From Chryseobacterium gallinarum (GTDB lineage Bacteria; Bacteroidota; Bacteroidia; Flavobacteriales; Weeksellaceae): DNA of 64,000 nt. Every line of letters starts with the position of its first letter. Position 1 is the first letter of the stretch. The translations under genes and the position numbers were made by a program. Below are positions 36,796-45,815 of this stretch, piece by piece. The notes under the pieces were generated by a model, which did no database searches, was not told the origin of the DNA, and saw only the letters and a list, made by a program, of their open reading frames with translations. Where the stretch lies: NCBI RefSeq assembly GCF_001021975.1, contig NZ_CP009928.1:3662001-3726000 (forward strand), written 5' to 3'.

Positions 36796-37149
36796 ATGAA
36801 AATTAGAATAAAAGATAATTCAGTCAGGTTCCGTTTAACACAGTCTGAAGTTTCGGAATTAGGTGAAAAAGGCATGGTCTCCAGCTTTACTCAGTTTGTA
36901 GACAGACCGTTTATCTATACGATTGAAAAGACACAGGATGAAGCATTATCCGCTGCATTTATTGAAAACAAAATCGTAATGAAGATACCTGAGACTATGG
37001 TTAATGCATTGGTATCTACAGATACGGTAGGATTCGACGGGCAAACCGGATCAGTAAAACTTCTGGTAGAAAAAGACTTCGTATGTATTGATAATACCAT
37101 GGAAGAAGATCAGAGTGACAACTATCCGAATCCGAACCTTACATGTTAA
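36796..37149 (+). CDS. Small uncharacterised protein next to the FdhF-like enzyme
   Basis: 117 residues, cytosolic, mainly beta strands (VRFRLTQSEVSELGEKGMVS, GFDGQTGSVKLLVEKDFVCI) and an acidic tail ending in a cysteine (DQSDNYPNPNLTC). It resembles the small unnamed protein that often accompanies FdhF-like genes in this phylum, possibly a chaperone or assembly factor. It lies 23 bases before the FdhF-like gene. Role inferred from position only. Confidence 0.65.
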   Translation: MKIRIKDNSVRFRLTQSEVSELGEKGMVSSFTQFVDRPFIYTIEKTQDEALSAAFIENKIVMKIPETMVNALVSTDTVGFDGQTGSVKLLVEKDFVCIDNTMEEDQSDNYPNPNLTC

Positions 37150-37172
37150 TCACACAATAAAAATCCAAGGGC

Positions 37173-39569
37173 ATGGAAGACTATAACAAAAAGAAAGAAA
37201 TAGAAGAAGCAATCAGAAGGGAACCTAACGCTGAAAATCCCTTTACTTTACTTGACCTAAAGCTGACCCATGTGGAAAAAGCTGCAGCAGGAGTACCGGC
37301 TGTAATGGCCGCTTTTAGTGATCTGTTTGAAGAAAAAACTCCGGTCAGGGGGATGAGGGCACTATTCAAAATGAATCAGATGGATGGCTTTGACTGCCCG
37401 AGCTGCGCATGGCCTGATCCCGATGATGAACGCTCCGTGCTTGGAGAATATTGTGAGAATGGCGCAAAGGCACTTGCTGAAGAAGCAACAACCAAAAGAG
37501 TAACACCTGAGTTTTTTAAACAAAATTCGGTATACGACCTTGCCAAACTGGATGATTATCAGATAGGCAAGATGGGAAGGTTAACCGATCCCATGTATCT
37601 GGCACCCGGAGCTACCCATTACGAACCGATCAGCTGGGAGAATGCTTTTAAAAAGATTGCAGAGCATTTAAATGCCCTTGAATCACCGGATGAAGCCGCT
37701 TTCTATACTTCAGGACGAACAAGTAATGAAGCTTCATTTGTGTATCAGCTGTTTGCAAAAGAATTTGGAACGAACAATATGCCTGACTGTTCCAATATGT
37801 GCCACGAAACTTCCGGATCTGCATTACGACCTACTATAGGAATAGGAAAAGGTACCGTAACTCTTGAAGACTTTCATGAAGCTGAAGTGATCGTGATCAT
37901 TGGACAAAATCCAGGGACCAATGCTCCAAGGATGATGAGCGCTTTAGCCAAAGGAAAAAAGAACGGCGCCAAGATTATTGCCATCAATCCATTACCGGAA
38001 GCCGGTTTGATGGGATTTATTAATCCGCAGAGTGTAAAAGCTGTCCTTAGAGGAGGCGTGCAGCTTGCAGACCTTTACCTGCCTGTAAAGATTAATGGTG
38101 ATATGGCATTGTTGAAAGCCCTTGAACTATTACTCATAGAATTTGAAAAAAATAATCCGGGTAAAGTCTTCGATGAAGGTTTTATCAAGGAAAAAACAGT
38201 AGGGTATGAAGACTTCCTGAAGCAATTCGATCATTACCAATTAGATGAACTGGCAGCCCTTTCAGGAGTCTCCAGGGAAGATCTGGTAAAAGCTGCAGAA
38301 ATACTGGCGTTCAAAAAACGGATTATTATCAGTTGGGGAATGGGGCTTACCCAGCAGCCTAACGGAGTAGATATGATCCGGGAAATCCTTAATATTCTTT
38401 TACTGAAAGGAAGCATCGGTATTCCGGGAGCAGGAGTCTGCCCTGTACGGGGACACAGTAATGTACAGGGAAACAGAACAATGTTGATCGACGAAAAACC
38501 TACTGATGAACAGCTCGACCGTCTGGAAAAATTCTATGGATTTAAGATGCCCCGTAAACATGGATATGATGTAGTACGGGCCATAAAAGCAATCCATGAA
38601 GAAAAAATAAAAGTAATGTTTTGTATGGGAGGAAATTTTATCTCAGCAACTCCCGATACCACATATACCGCCAATGCTATGAGAAAGCTAAACCTGTTGA
38701 TTTGTGTATCCACCAAGCTGAACAGAGGACACCTCGTCCATGGCAAAGAGGCATTAATCCTCCCTACCTACGGACGAAGTGATAAAGATATCGTCAATGG
38801 AGAATTACAGATTATCACCACTGAAAACTCAATGGGAGTTGTTCAGAGCTCAAGAGGCATGCTGGACGCCGTTTCAGACAATCTGATCAATGAAACCCAG
38901 ATTGTATGCCGTATGGCTATGGCAACATTGGGAGAAAGATCTGTAGTAAACTGGCAACGGTATCATGACAGCTATGATGCAGTGAGAGATGATATTGAAC
39001 AATGCATTCCGGGATTTGAAGATTACAATATCCGGGCAAGGAAAAAAGGAGGATTCTACCTTCCCAATGCGGCAAGGGATGAACAAAGCTTTGCAAAAAA
39101 CCTGGGAGGGCGGGCCCCGTTTACATTAACGGAAATACCGCATAATACTCTCGCCCCCGATGAATATATGATGGCTACCACACGTACCCACGACCAGTTT
39201 AATACAACTATTTACGGACTGGATGACCGGTATCGGGGAATTAAAAATGAACGCCGCGTTATATTTATGAACCAGAATGATATTGATAAAGCAGGCTTTA
39301 AGGCTGGAGACAGGGTAGACCTTTATAATTACGATGACGGTATTGAAAGAGTAGCGCCTTTGTTTATTATTGTTTCCTATCAGATCCCTGAAAAAAGTAC
39401 CGTAACCTATTTCCCGGAGACAAATGTATTGGTATCCGTGAACAATGTTGTGAAAGAAAGCAATATGCCGGCCTCTAAATACGTAAAAATCAAAATAAAG
39501 AAACACGACCCTGAAGTGTATAAAAAAGTAGATGAAATGCTCTACCGGGGAGCGGTTCAAAGACCATAA
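37173..39569 (+). CDS. FdhF/YdeP family molybdopterin oxidoreductase
   Basis: 798 residues, close to the length of the YdeP/FdhF-like alpha subunit family. An N-terminal cysteine pair lies in FDCPSCAWPDP; the Mo-pterin binding core includes YTSGRTSNEASFVYQLFAKE, DCSNMCHETSG, IGQNPGTNAPRMMSALAKG, VCPVRGHSNVQGNRTM and the C-terminal MopB-type domain (TRTHDQFNTTIYGLDDRY). The usual four-cysteine N-terminal iron-sulfur motif is reduced to two cysteines, as in YdeP. Formate is the likely but not proven substrate; YdeP itself is tied to acid resistance. FdhD upstream supports need for a sulfurated cofactor. Confidence 0.88.
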   Translation: MEDYNKKKEIEEAIRREPNAENPFTLLDLKLTHVEKAAAGVPAVMAAFSDLFEEKTPVRGMRALFKMNQMDGFDCPSCAWPDPDDERSVLGEYCENGAKALAEEATTKRVTPEFFKQNSVYDLAKLDDYQIGKMGRLTDPMYLAPGATHYEPISWENAFKKIAEHLNALESPDEAAFYTSGRTSNEASFVYQLFAKEFGTNNMPDCSNMCHETSGSALRPTIGIGKGTVTLEDFHEAEVIVIIGQNPGTNAPRMMSALAKGKKNGAKIIAINPLPEAGLMGFINPQSVKAVLRGGVQLADLYLPVKINGDMALLKALELLLIEFEKNNPGKVFDEGFIKEKTVGYEDFLKQFDHYQLDELAALSGVSREDLVKAAEILAFKKRIIISWGMGLTQQPNGVDMIREILNILLLKGSIGIPGAGVCPVRGHSNVQGNRTMLIDEKPTDEQLDRLEKFYGFKMPRKHGYDVVRAIKAIHEEKIKVMFCMGGNFISATPDTTYTANAMRKLNLLICVSTKLNRGHLVHGKEALILPTYGRSDKDIVNGELQIITTENSMGVVQSSRGMLDAVSDNLINETQIVCRMAMATLGERSVVNWQRYHDSYDAVRDDIEQCIPGFEDYNIRARKKGGFYLPNAARDEQSFAKNLGGRAPFTLTEIPHNTLAPDEYMMATTRTHDQFNTTIYGLDDRYRGIKNERRVIFMNQNDIDKAGFKAGDRVDLYNYDDGIERVAPLFIIVSYQIPEKSTVTYFPETNVLVSVNNVVKESNMPASKYVKIKIKKHDPEVYKKVDEMLYRGAVQRP

Positions 39570-39597
39570 CACTTGATAATCCGATATAGATAATAAT

Positions 39598-40083
39598 ATG
39601 AAGAAAATGTTACCTGTGGCATTCCTGTTGGTTTCAGGATGGATGTGGTGCCAGTCAGGATTTAAACTCAAAGTGGGCGGAGAGGTATCTCAACCTTTAG
39701 AACTTACAGTATCCGATTTATCAAAAATGCCGGAGAAAGAAGCCTCATTACGGGATAAAGAAGGAAAAACTCATACATATACAGGGGTTTCGTTACAGGA
39801 TATACTGGCAAAGGCTGGAGTTCCTTCAGGAAAGGAGCTGCATGGTGAAAACCTTGCAAAATATGTGCTTGCAAAATGTACAGACGGGTACCAGGTATTA
39901 TTTTCATTGGCCGAACTGGATGCTTCCATTGCAGATAAAAATGTCATTATTGCCTATAAGATGGACGGAAACCCGTTACCGGAATCAAAAGGCCCACTCA
40001 GGCTCATTGCTGAGGGAGAAAAAAAGCCTGCAAGAAGTTCCTACCAGCTGGCATCGTTGAGTGTAGGACATATTAAAAATTAA
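39598..40083 (+). CDS. Small secreted sulfite-oxidase-fold (Oxidored_molyb) protein
   Basis: 161 residues with a signal peptide (MLPVAFLLVSGWMWCQ) and one domain of the molybdopterin-binding sulfite oxidase type: LKVGGEVSQPLELTVSDLSK at the start, YTGVSLQDILAKAG, KCTDGYQVLFSLAELD and PLRLIAEGEKKPARSSYQL. It is about half the size of normal sulfite oxidase-like catalytic subunits and lacks the RFxC-type cysteine region, so it may bind ligand or cofactor without being a full enzyme. Same operon as the FdhF-like gene, 28 bases after it. Confidence 0.8.
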   Translation: MKKMLPVAFLLVSGWMWCQSGFKLKVGGEVSQPLELTVSDLSKMPEKEASLRDKEGKTHTYTGVSLQDILAKAGVPSGKELHGENLAKYVLAKCTDGYQVLFSLAELDASIADKNVIIAYKMDGNPLPESKGPLRLIAEGEKKPARSSYQLASLSVGHIKN

Positions 40084-40111
40084 TTCTAAACAAAGGCTTT
40101 ACAGATACTGT

Positions 40112-41029
40112 ATGATTATCAGGAAAAAAGAACATTGGTTTAAAATGCTTTTTGTCTGGCATGGTTCCGTTTTACCGGGATTATTGCCCCGTCTTTTTAT
40201 ACTTTTTATTTTGTCCCTGGTAGTGGTTTACTTTCACGGGATCATTTTTTCATTTAAAATTCCTCTTAATCCTGCACCATTAACACTATTCGGTTTTGTG
40301 CTTGCCCTGTTCCTCGGATTCCGGAATAATGCAAGCTATGAAAGGTTCTGGGAAGGACGTAAGCTGTGGGGAGCCTTACTGAATACAGCACGATCATTGA
40401 CACGCCAGGCCCTTACATTAAAAAAGCAGAATGAAAATAATCTTGCTGTTCATGACTTTGTAGAGCTGTTAAGTGCCTTTATCTTTGCATTGAAACATCA
40501 GCTCAGAGGAACAGATCCTTACGATGATCTGCAGCATAATCTTAAAGAAGATCAATTGGCAATAGTGATGGAATCAAAATATAAACCTGCCGTTATCATG
40601 AGGCTAATGGCGGAGTGGGTACAAAAGAGGAAAGATGAAGGAATTATAGACTCTATTCAGCAGGCACGGTTGGATGAAAACTTTGATAAACTTTCAGATA
40701 TTGTAGGAGGCTGTGAGCGTATTGTTTCTACTCCGATTCCTTATAGCTACAGGGTTTTATTGCATCGCACCGTTTATATTTACTGTTTTTTGTTACCCTT
40801 TGGCCTGGTAGATTCATTAGCGTGGTTTACACCGCTTATTGTTGTTTTTGTAGCCTATACATTTGTAGCCTTTGAAGCAATTGCAGATGAAATTGAGGAG
40901 CCGTTCGGAACAGAGGCTAATGATCTTGCTCTTAACAGTATGTGTATAATGATTGATGAAACCATCCGTGAAATTGCAGGAGAACATATTGCAGTTTCAC
41001 AAAAAATTAATCAGAATATTATTGACTGA
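40112..41029 (+). CDS. Bestrophin-like membrane channel
   Basis: 305 residues with bestrophin signatures (FALFLGFRNNASYERFWEGR in spirit, with RNNASYERFWEGRKLWGALL) and four main membrane segments. Bacterial bestrophins form pentameric channels for ions. Last gene of the plus-strand Moco operon, 28 bases after the previous gene. An anion channel next to a formate or sulfite-linked enzyme could move substrate or product, but this is inference. Confidence 0.85.
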   Translation: MIIRKKEHWFKMLFVWHGSVLPGLLPRLFILFILSLVVVYFHGIIFSFKIPLNPAPLTLFGFVLALFLGFRNNASYERFWEGRKLWGALLNTARSLTRQALTLKKQNENNLAVHDFVELLSAFIFALKHQLRGTDPYDDLQHNLKEDQLAIVMESKYKPAVIMRLMAEWVQKRKDEGIIDSIQQARLDENFDKLSDIVGGCERIVSTPIPYSYRVLLHRTVYIYCFLLPFGLVDSLAWFTPLIVVFVAYTFVAFEAIADEIEEPFGTEANDLALNSMCIMIDETIREIAGEHIAVSQKINQNIID

Positions 41030-41051
41030 CAGCTCCAACATAATTTCGTTT

Positions 41052-42092
41052 TTATTTTCGGATCTTGTTTAAACCGCCTTGTAGGGAAAACACTTCCTTT
41101 TCAGGAAAATTCTTCTGAATAAGCTGAACAGCTTCAGCACTTCGTTTCCCTGATTGGCAATAGAAAACAATAGGCAGGGAAATATGGGAAAGCCGCTGAA
41201 AATGATCCTGTAATTCATCCAAAAGAATATTCTCCCCTCCGATATTAAATTCCCGGTGTTCATTTCCGGTACGAACATCGATAACCTCAAAACGGGTCTG
41301 ATGCTCCATCAAATCTTCGAAGGTAATGCAGGGAACCGATTGCGGTAAACTGGTGATTTCAGTAGTTTTGTTTCTGAGTTTAATAATTTGTGTTTTGCCA
41401 CTTAACAGATTGATCATCCATAATTTTCCTGCTAATATATCTTCTGACCGGGTTAAGTACTTTATTGCTTCGTTGGCCTGCATACAGCCTACTATTCCTG
41501 CCAGGGTAGGAATTACCCCGGCTTCTCTGCAATTAGGAACCTGCGATTGCTCGGCCTCAGGAAAAACATCACGGTAATGAGGGGAATAGGTGCCGTCTTT
41601 TTGCAATACGTTCCAGATGCTTACCTGTCCTTCGTGTTGGTAGATAGCTCCATATACCAAAGGTTTTCCGGCCAGTACACAGGCGTCGCTGAGAAGGCAT
41701 TTTGTTTCAAAATTATCGGTTCCTTCAATCACCAGATCATAGGCTGAGATCAGTTCCATAATATTGGAAGAAGAAACCCTCAGCCGGTAAGAGATAACAG
41801 AAACGGAAGGATTCTGCAATTGCAGTCTCTTTGCAGCTACATCCACCTTAGGCAATCCTATATCATCCTGAGTATACAATATCTGGCGGTGTAAATTACT
41901 TACAGATACAATATCATTATCCGCAATACCTATAGTTCCCACACCACAAGACGTAAGGTATTGAGCGGCCGGACAGCCTAGACCACCCATTCCTACGATC
42001 AGGACTTTGGCATTACTAATCAACTCCTGGGATGATATACCAAATCCCGGTAAGGCAATCTGACATTGATAGCGATCAAATGAATTATTCAT
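41052..42092 (-). CDS. MoeB/HesA-type adenylyltransferase fused to a rhodanese domain
   Basis: 346 residues. The first 240 are a ThiF/MoeB domain (ATP site VLIVGMGGLGCPAAQYLTSC, LHRQILYTQDDIG, DLVIEGTDNFETK, Cys in NCREAGVIPT). The C-terminal 90 residues are a rhodanese with FEVIDVRTGNE and active-site Cys in FYCQSGKRS. It should adenylate the MoaD C-terminus and provide the sulfur itself. The CxxC zinc motifs of E. coli MoeB are not visible. The gene converges with the bestrophin gene (22 bases between). Confidence 0.88.
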   Translation of the reverse strand: MNNSFDRYQCQIALPGFGISSQELISNAKVLIVGMGGLGCPAAQYLTSCGVGTIGIADNDIVSVSNLHRQILYTQDDIGLPKVDVAAKRLQLQNPSVSVISYRLRVSSSNIMELISAYDLVIEGTDNFETKCLLSDACVLAGKPLVYGAIYQHEGQVSIWNVLQKDGTYSPHYRDVFPEAEQSQVPNCREAGVIPTLAGIVGCMQANEAIKYLTRSEDILAGKLWMINLLSGKTQIIKLRNKTTEITSLPQSVPCITFEDLMEHQTRFEVIDVRTGNEHREFNIGGENILLDELQDHFQRLSHISLPIVFYCQSGKRSAEAVQLIQKNFPEKEVFSLQGGLNKIRK

Positions 42093-42166
42093 AACTTTTT
42101 ATTTTAGCCGTGACACATGCATATTTCAGGAAACTTCAATTGTACGGTATAAATATTTTTCAGGTA

Positions 42167-42772
42167 TTATTTTTTTAAGATTTCATGCGCTTTCTCTGCT
42201 TCTTCAGGAGTATTCACATTCATCAATGCTTCCGGATTGATAGGTTGCAGAATATGAGTATCACTGTTTATTAATACCTTTCTTGGGCAGGTATTTCCCA
42301 TCCCCAGAAAATTTAACAGGAGAGGGTAGCTTTTAGGTTCCCAGATGGTAATTAGTGGTTCCGGTAATCCGTCAAAAGGACTTTGATAGGTAGTGGCAAC
42401 TTTCTCCGGATCCCGGGATTTTACCAGCAATTCTAATGATTTTTGATCTAACAAAGGCAGGTCACAGGCTACCACCAGCCATGCGGTATCCCGATGGGCA
42501 CGAAGTGCAGAAAGAATTCCGCCAAAAGGCCCCATATTCAGGAAAGTATCTGTAAGCGGCTGGTAATCCGGATCGAAATTTTCAAGTTGATCTTGCCTGC
42601 ATGAAATAAATACCTCATCACAAAACGGAGCCAGTAAGTCTGCTGCGAAATAGCGCTGCTCTTTTCCATGCCAGGTAAGCAGGTCCTTAGCCTGTCCCAT
42701 TCTTGTACTTTTTCCCCCGGCTAAAACAAGCCCTTTTACAGGAGGGACGATATTATGTTCTTTTGAAATCAT
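42167..42772 (-). CDS. mobA: Molybdenum cofactor guanylyltransferase-type nucleotidyltransferase
   Basis: 201 residues of the MobA/NTP-transferase fold: nucleotide-binding LVLAGGKSTRMGQAKDLL, MGPFGGILSALRAH and metal-binding VVACDLPLLD. It attaches GMP (or another nucleotide) to molybdopterin, needed by FdhF-type enzymes. The start overlaps the end of moaC by 20 bases. Confidence 0.88.
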   Translation of the reverse strand: MISKEHNIVPPVKGLVLAGGKSTRMGQAKDLLTWHGKEQRYFAADLLAPFCDEVFISCRQDQLENFDPDYQPLTDTFLNMGPFGGILSALRAHRDTAWLVVACDLPLLDQKSLELLVKSRDPEKVATTYQSPFDGLPEPLITIWEPKSYPLLLNFLGMGNTCPRKVLINSDTHILQPINPEALMNVNTPEEAEKAHEILKK

Positions 42773-43229
42773 TTTTTCCGCCGGATTTTTCTATTAGGGT
42801 AATTTCTTTGATCACGATGTCATGGCTCAATGCCTTACACATGTCATAAATGGTTAATGCTGCTACTGAGACTCCGGTAAGGGCCTCCATTTCCACGCCG
42901 GTCTTGGCCTCAATACTTGCTGTACATTCGATCACAATTTCGTTGTTATCATTCAGCTCTATTTGTAGATTGCAGTTATCAAGTCCGATGGGGTGGCAAA
43001 GAGGGATCAGTTCACTCGTTTTTTTAGCGCCCATAATTCCGGCAATAATTGCAATCTGGAAAACAGATCCTTTTTTGGTTTTGAAATCGTCTTGCTGTAA
43101 AGCCTTTAGGACATTTTCAGGTAATGCAATAATTGCCCGGGCTACTGCCTTTCTGTTGGTCACAGTTTTATTGCCTACATCTACAATGGCAGGTTGTCCG
43201 CTTTTATTAAGATGGGTAAAGTCTGACAT
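42753..43229 (-). CDS. moaC: Cyclic pyranopterin monophosphate synthase
   Basis: 158 residues, standard length. Motifs: MGAKKTSELIPLCHPIGLDN and TGVEMEALTGVSVAALTIYD, which form the active site. It acts after MoaA in the first step of the pathway (GTP to cyclic pyranopterin phosphate). Confidence 0.95.
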   Translation of the reverse strand: MSDFTHLNKSGQPAIVDVGNKTVTNRKAVARAIIALPENVLKALQQDDFKTKKGSVFQIAIIAGIMGAKKTSELIPLCHPIGLDNCNLQIELNDNNEIVIECTASIEAKTGVEMEALTGVSVAALTIYDMCKALSHDIVIKEITLIEKSGGKNDFKRT

Positions 43230-43267
43230 ATTTTTCTTTTAAATCTATAGTGTACAATTAAAGCTTT

Positions 43268-44470
43268 TCAAAAATTATACTTCCATATTTTGTACACTTC
43301 GCCTTTTCTGAAGGTACTTTGTTCCAAAGGAAGCTCCATAAAAGCATGGGTGATGGCAAGGTTGGAAAAGTCTCCGGAACCATTTGTACTGACAGGTTCA
43401 GCAGTTAGCTGTCCCGATTCATTCACATTAAGCTTTACCTGTGCAAAATATTGAAGCGGAACAGGAAAATCAATATCGTCTTGTAAAATGGCAAATTGTG
43501 GAGAGCTTCCGGAAATATTCAGCGATTTTTCCAGCCAGGGAATAAAATACCGGTGAAGGCACATAAATACAGAAACCGGATTGCCCGGGAATGCGAAAAC
43601 AAGCTTCCGATTTTTATTTTTACCAAACCAGAAGGGTTTTCCGGGTCTCTGTTTGATTTTGTGAAAGAGTTTTTGTACTCCCAATTCATCGCAAATTTCA
43701 GGTAAATAATCAAATTTCCCCATTGAAACGCCACCGCTCATGAGTAACACATCATATTCATCCAGACAGCGGGAAAGTTCTCTTTTAATTTGTTCATAAT
43801 CATCATTAAGATGGATCATATCTGCTTTAATCTTATATTTTTCTAAAACAGACTGCATGGTGATTCCGTTGGAGCGTCTCAGCTGAAAAGGGCTGGGATC
43901 AGATTCCGGGAACACCATCTCATCTCCTGTTGTAATAATAACTACTTTCGGAAGCCTTTTTACGGATAAAACCGTCTTCCCGGCAGAAGCAGCAATTCCG
44001 ATAATGGAAGGAGTAATCAACTGACCGGACCTGACAAGAGTTTCGCCCCTCTTCTTATCTTTTGCTTTCCAATGGACATTCTGCCCCTTTTTAATATCAA
44101 CATTAAGATAAGCCACACCCTCAATAATGGAAATGTCTTCATATCTGATCACTGTATCTACCGAAGGATCCAGTGCTGCACCCGTCATTATTTCTATACA
44201 TTCATCTTTTGATTGGATTGATATTGAAGGCTCTCCTGCAGATTGTATTGCGTGTACAATAAAAGAGCGGTTTCCTTTTTCATAAGAATCATAGTGGATG
44301 GCAATGCCATCTACAGTGGGTCTGTCAAAAGGAGGAAGGTCTCTGTCTGCAAGAATATCTTCTGCAAGTACCCTTCCTGATGCACGGTCATAGGAAATAT
44401 TTTCCTTTCCAAAATCCTGAACCTGGGAAAGTACAATATCTTCTGCCTGTTGTACGGTAATCATTTCCAT
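43268..44470 (-). CDS. moeA: Molybdopterin molybdenumtransferase
   Basis: About 400 residues from the ATG at 44470 (MEMITVQQAEDIVL), chosen because a strong AGGAGGA lies 5 bases upstream; a longer open frame reaches 44542 but overlaps moaA. MoeA motifs: LPPFDRPTVDGIAI, IITTGDEM, LLMSGGVSMGKFDYL and FAFPGNPVSVFMCLHRY. It inserts molybdate into molybdopterin. It follows moaA with 2 bases between stop and start. Confidence 0.93.
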   Translation of the reverse strand: MEMITVQQAEDIVLSQVQDFGKENISYDRASGRVLAEDILADRDLPPFDRPTVDGIAIHYDSYEKGNRSFIVHAIQSAGEPSISIQSKDECIEIMTGAALDPSVDTVIRYEDISIIEGVAYLNVDIKKGQNVHWKAKDKKRGETLVRSGQLITPSIIGIAASAGKTVLSVKRLPKVVIITTGDEMVFPESDPSPFQLRRSNGITMQSVLEKYKIKADMIHLNDDYEQIKRELSRCLDEYDVLLMSGGVSMGKFDYLPEICDELGVQKLFHKIKQRPGKPFWFGKNKNRKLVFAFPGNPVSVFMCLHRYFIPWLEKSLNISGSSPQFAILQDDIDFPVPLQYFAQVKLNVNESGQLTAEPVSTNGSGDFSNLAITHAFMELPLEQSTFRKGEVYKIWKYNF

Positions 44471-44472
44471 AG

Positions 44473-45462
44473 TTATCCTCCTATTGTCGCCATAGACTGA
44501 TGAATTTGAGAAGCGTTCATCGTTTGTTTTTCCGCTTCCCATCCGTCCCTGGGTTTTTGTTGTATGCTGCTGATAATAATATTCTTAAGTTCTTCATCGG
44601 TTTTCCCCAATCGCAGTTCATCTTTCAGATTAATACCTCCTCCCTCGTATAAACAGTTTCTGAGCAGCCCGGTAGGAGTAATTCTGATCCTGTTACAGTC
44701 TCCACAGAATGAACGGGTGTAGGCCGCAATAATTCCAACTTCACCTGTAAACCCCGGAACTTTATAATGATATGATGTGGAACTTTTAGGATCTTCCGTT
44801 TTTATAAGATCAGGAAAATGTTCTATGATATAGGTGTAAATTTTCTGATGATTCCAGCTTAGAGAAGTTTCCATATCCTTGTTTCCATTAAAAGGCATTT
44901 CTTCTATAAAACGGACATCTACAGGAAGTTCCCGAGTCAGCAATACCAATGGGATAATATCTTCAATATTCTGTTTTTCCATCACTACCGCATTGATTTT
45001 AACCCTGATACCATGCCTTAGTAAAGAGTCCAGTGTTTTCATTACTTTATCAAAGCCTTTCCTGCGGGTTATTGTAAAGAACCTTTCTTCATCTAGTGTA
45101 TCAAGGCTAAGGTTGACAGATCGTATTCCGCATTTTTTAAGCTGCGGAATATATGGTTCCGTAAGGAGGCCGTTTGTTGTTAGACTGATATCGGTAAGCC
45201 CTTCCAGTTGTGATATTTTTTCAATAAGTTCAATGCTGTTTTTCCTTACAAAAGGTTCACCTCCCGTTATTCTTATTTTATCAATGCCCAGTGATGTGAA
45301 AACAGAGCATAGGCGCACCATTTCCTCATCGGTCATCAACTCATTCTGTTTAATCCATGTAAGACCCTCTTCCGGCATACAATACATACAGCGGAGATTA
45401 CAGCGGTCTACAATAGCCAGCCTGAGATAATTAATTTGCCTTCCGAATTTGTCTGTCAACAT
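44473..45462 (-). CDS. moaA: GTP 3',8-cyclase (radical SAM)
   Basis: 329 residues from the ATG at 45462 (MLTDKFGRQINYLRLAIVD); the longer frame upstream is not needed and would overlap the promoter. Radical SAM motif CNLRCMYC, ITGGEPFVRK, a second iron-sulfur site CGDCNRIR with a later Cys, and the C-terminal Gly-Gly (MATIGG) essential for activity. First enzyme of the cofactor pathway and first gene of the minus-strand operon. Confidence 0.95.
   Translation of the reverse strand: MLTDKFGRQINYLRLAIVDRCNLRCMYCMPEEGLTWIKQNELMTDEEMVRLCSVFTSLGIDKIRITGGEPFVRKNSIELIEKISQLEGLTDISLTTNGLLTEPYIPQLKKCGIRSVNLSLDTLDEERFFTITRRKGFDKVMKTLDSLLRHGIRVKINAVVMEKQNIEDIIPLVLLTRELPVDVRFIEEMPFNGNKDMETSLSWNHQKIYTYIIEHFPDLIKTEDPKSSTSYHYKVPGFTGEVGIIAAYTRSFCGDCNRIRITPTGLLRNCLYEGGGINLKDELRLGKTDEELKNIIISSIQQKPRDGWEAEKQTMNASQIHQSMATIGG
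44476..44482 (-). promoter_or_regulatory. Strong ribosome binding site deciding the moeA start
   Basis: AGGAGGA on the minus strand, 5 bases before the ATG at 44470 and inside the end of moaA. Such a full Shine-Dalgarno sequence is unusual in this window. Confidence 0.75.
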
Positions 45463-45815
45463 GGTAATAAGAAAAAAGAACCTTATACAAATATACTTAT
45501 TGTTTTCCCGAAACGCCAAAAAACCCAATAATGAAAAATAAGTCTTAAAAACTGAGCTATACACCTTAAAAGTCAGGAATAAAAGAGATTAGATAGAATT
45601 TATATAAGCCTTAAAATATAAAATAACGGATCCAATTGTGTGAAAAGATGATAATTCTGTCACAATTCCTGATATTTCAGAATCGGGAAGAGGGTGTATC
45701 TTTGCACGCTGCTGGCGGGTTATAAAAATATATTGCCAGACAGAAGAAAACAAGATATCGGGTATTTTCATAAATTAGTATATGATAATCCGCCTTGTGT
45801 TGAAAAAAGAATAAA
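45463..45815. other. Intergenic region between moaA and the divergent AraC gene
   Basis: No ORF of note. Contains the moaA promoter on the minus strand (next entry) and a -7-like TATCTTTG on the plus strand at 45697-45704 that could serve the AraC gene. Confidence 0.5.
45488..45519 (-). promoter_or_regulatory. Promoter of the moaA operon
   Basis: On the minus strand TTG (45519-45517), a 21-base spacer and TATATTTG (45495-45488) match the Bacteroidota promoter; the start codon at 45462 is about 20 bases downstream of the expected transcription start. Confidence 0.65.

Noticed and set aside
44879-45430. 183-codon plus-strand ORF antisense to moaA
   Set aside because: It is a shadow of the clearly recognised radical SAM gene.
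45463-45815. Possible molybdenum cofactor riboswitch upstream of moaA
   Set aside because: The promoter is only about 20 bases from the start codon, leaving no room for a structured leader.
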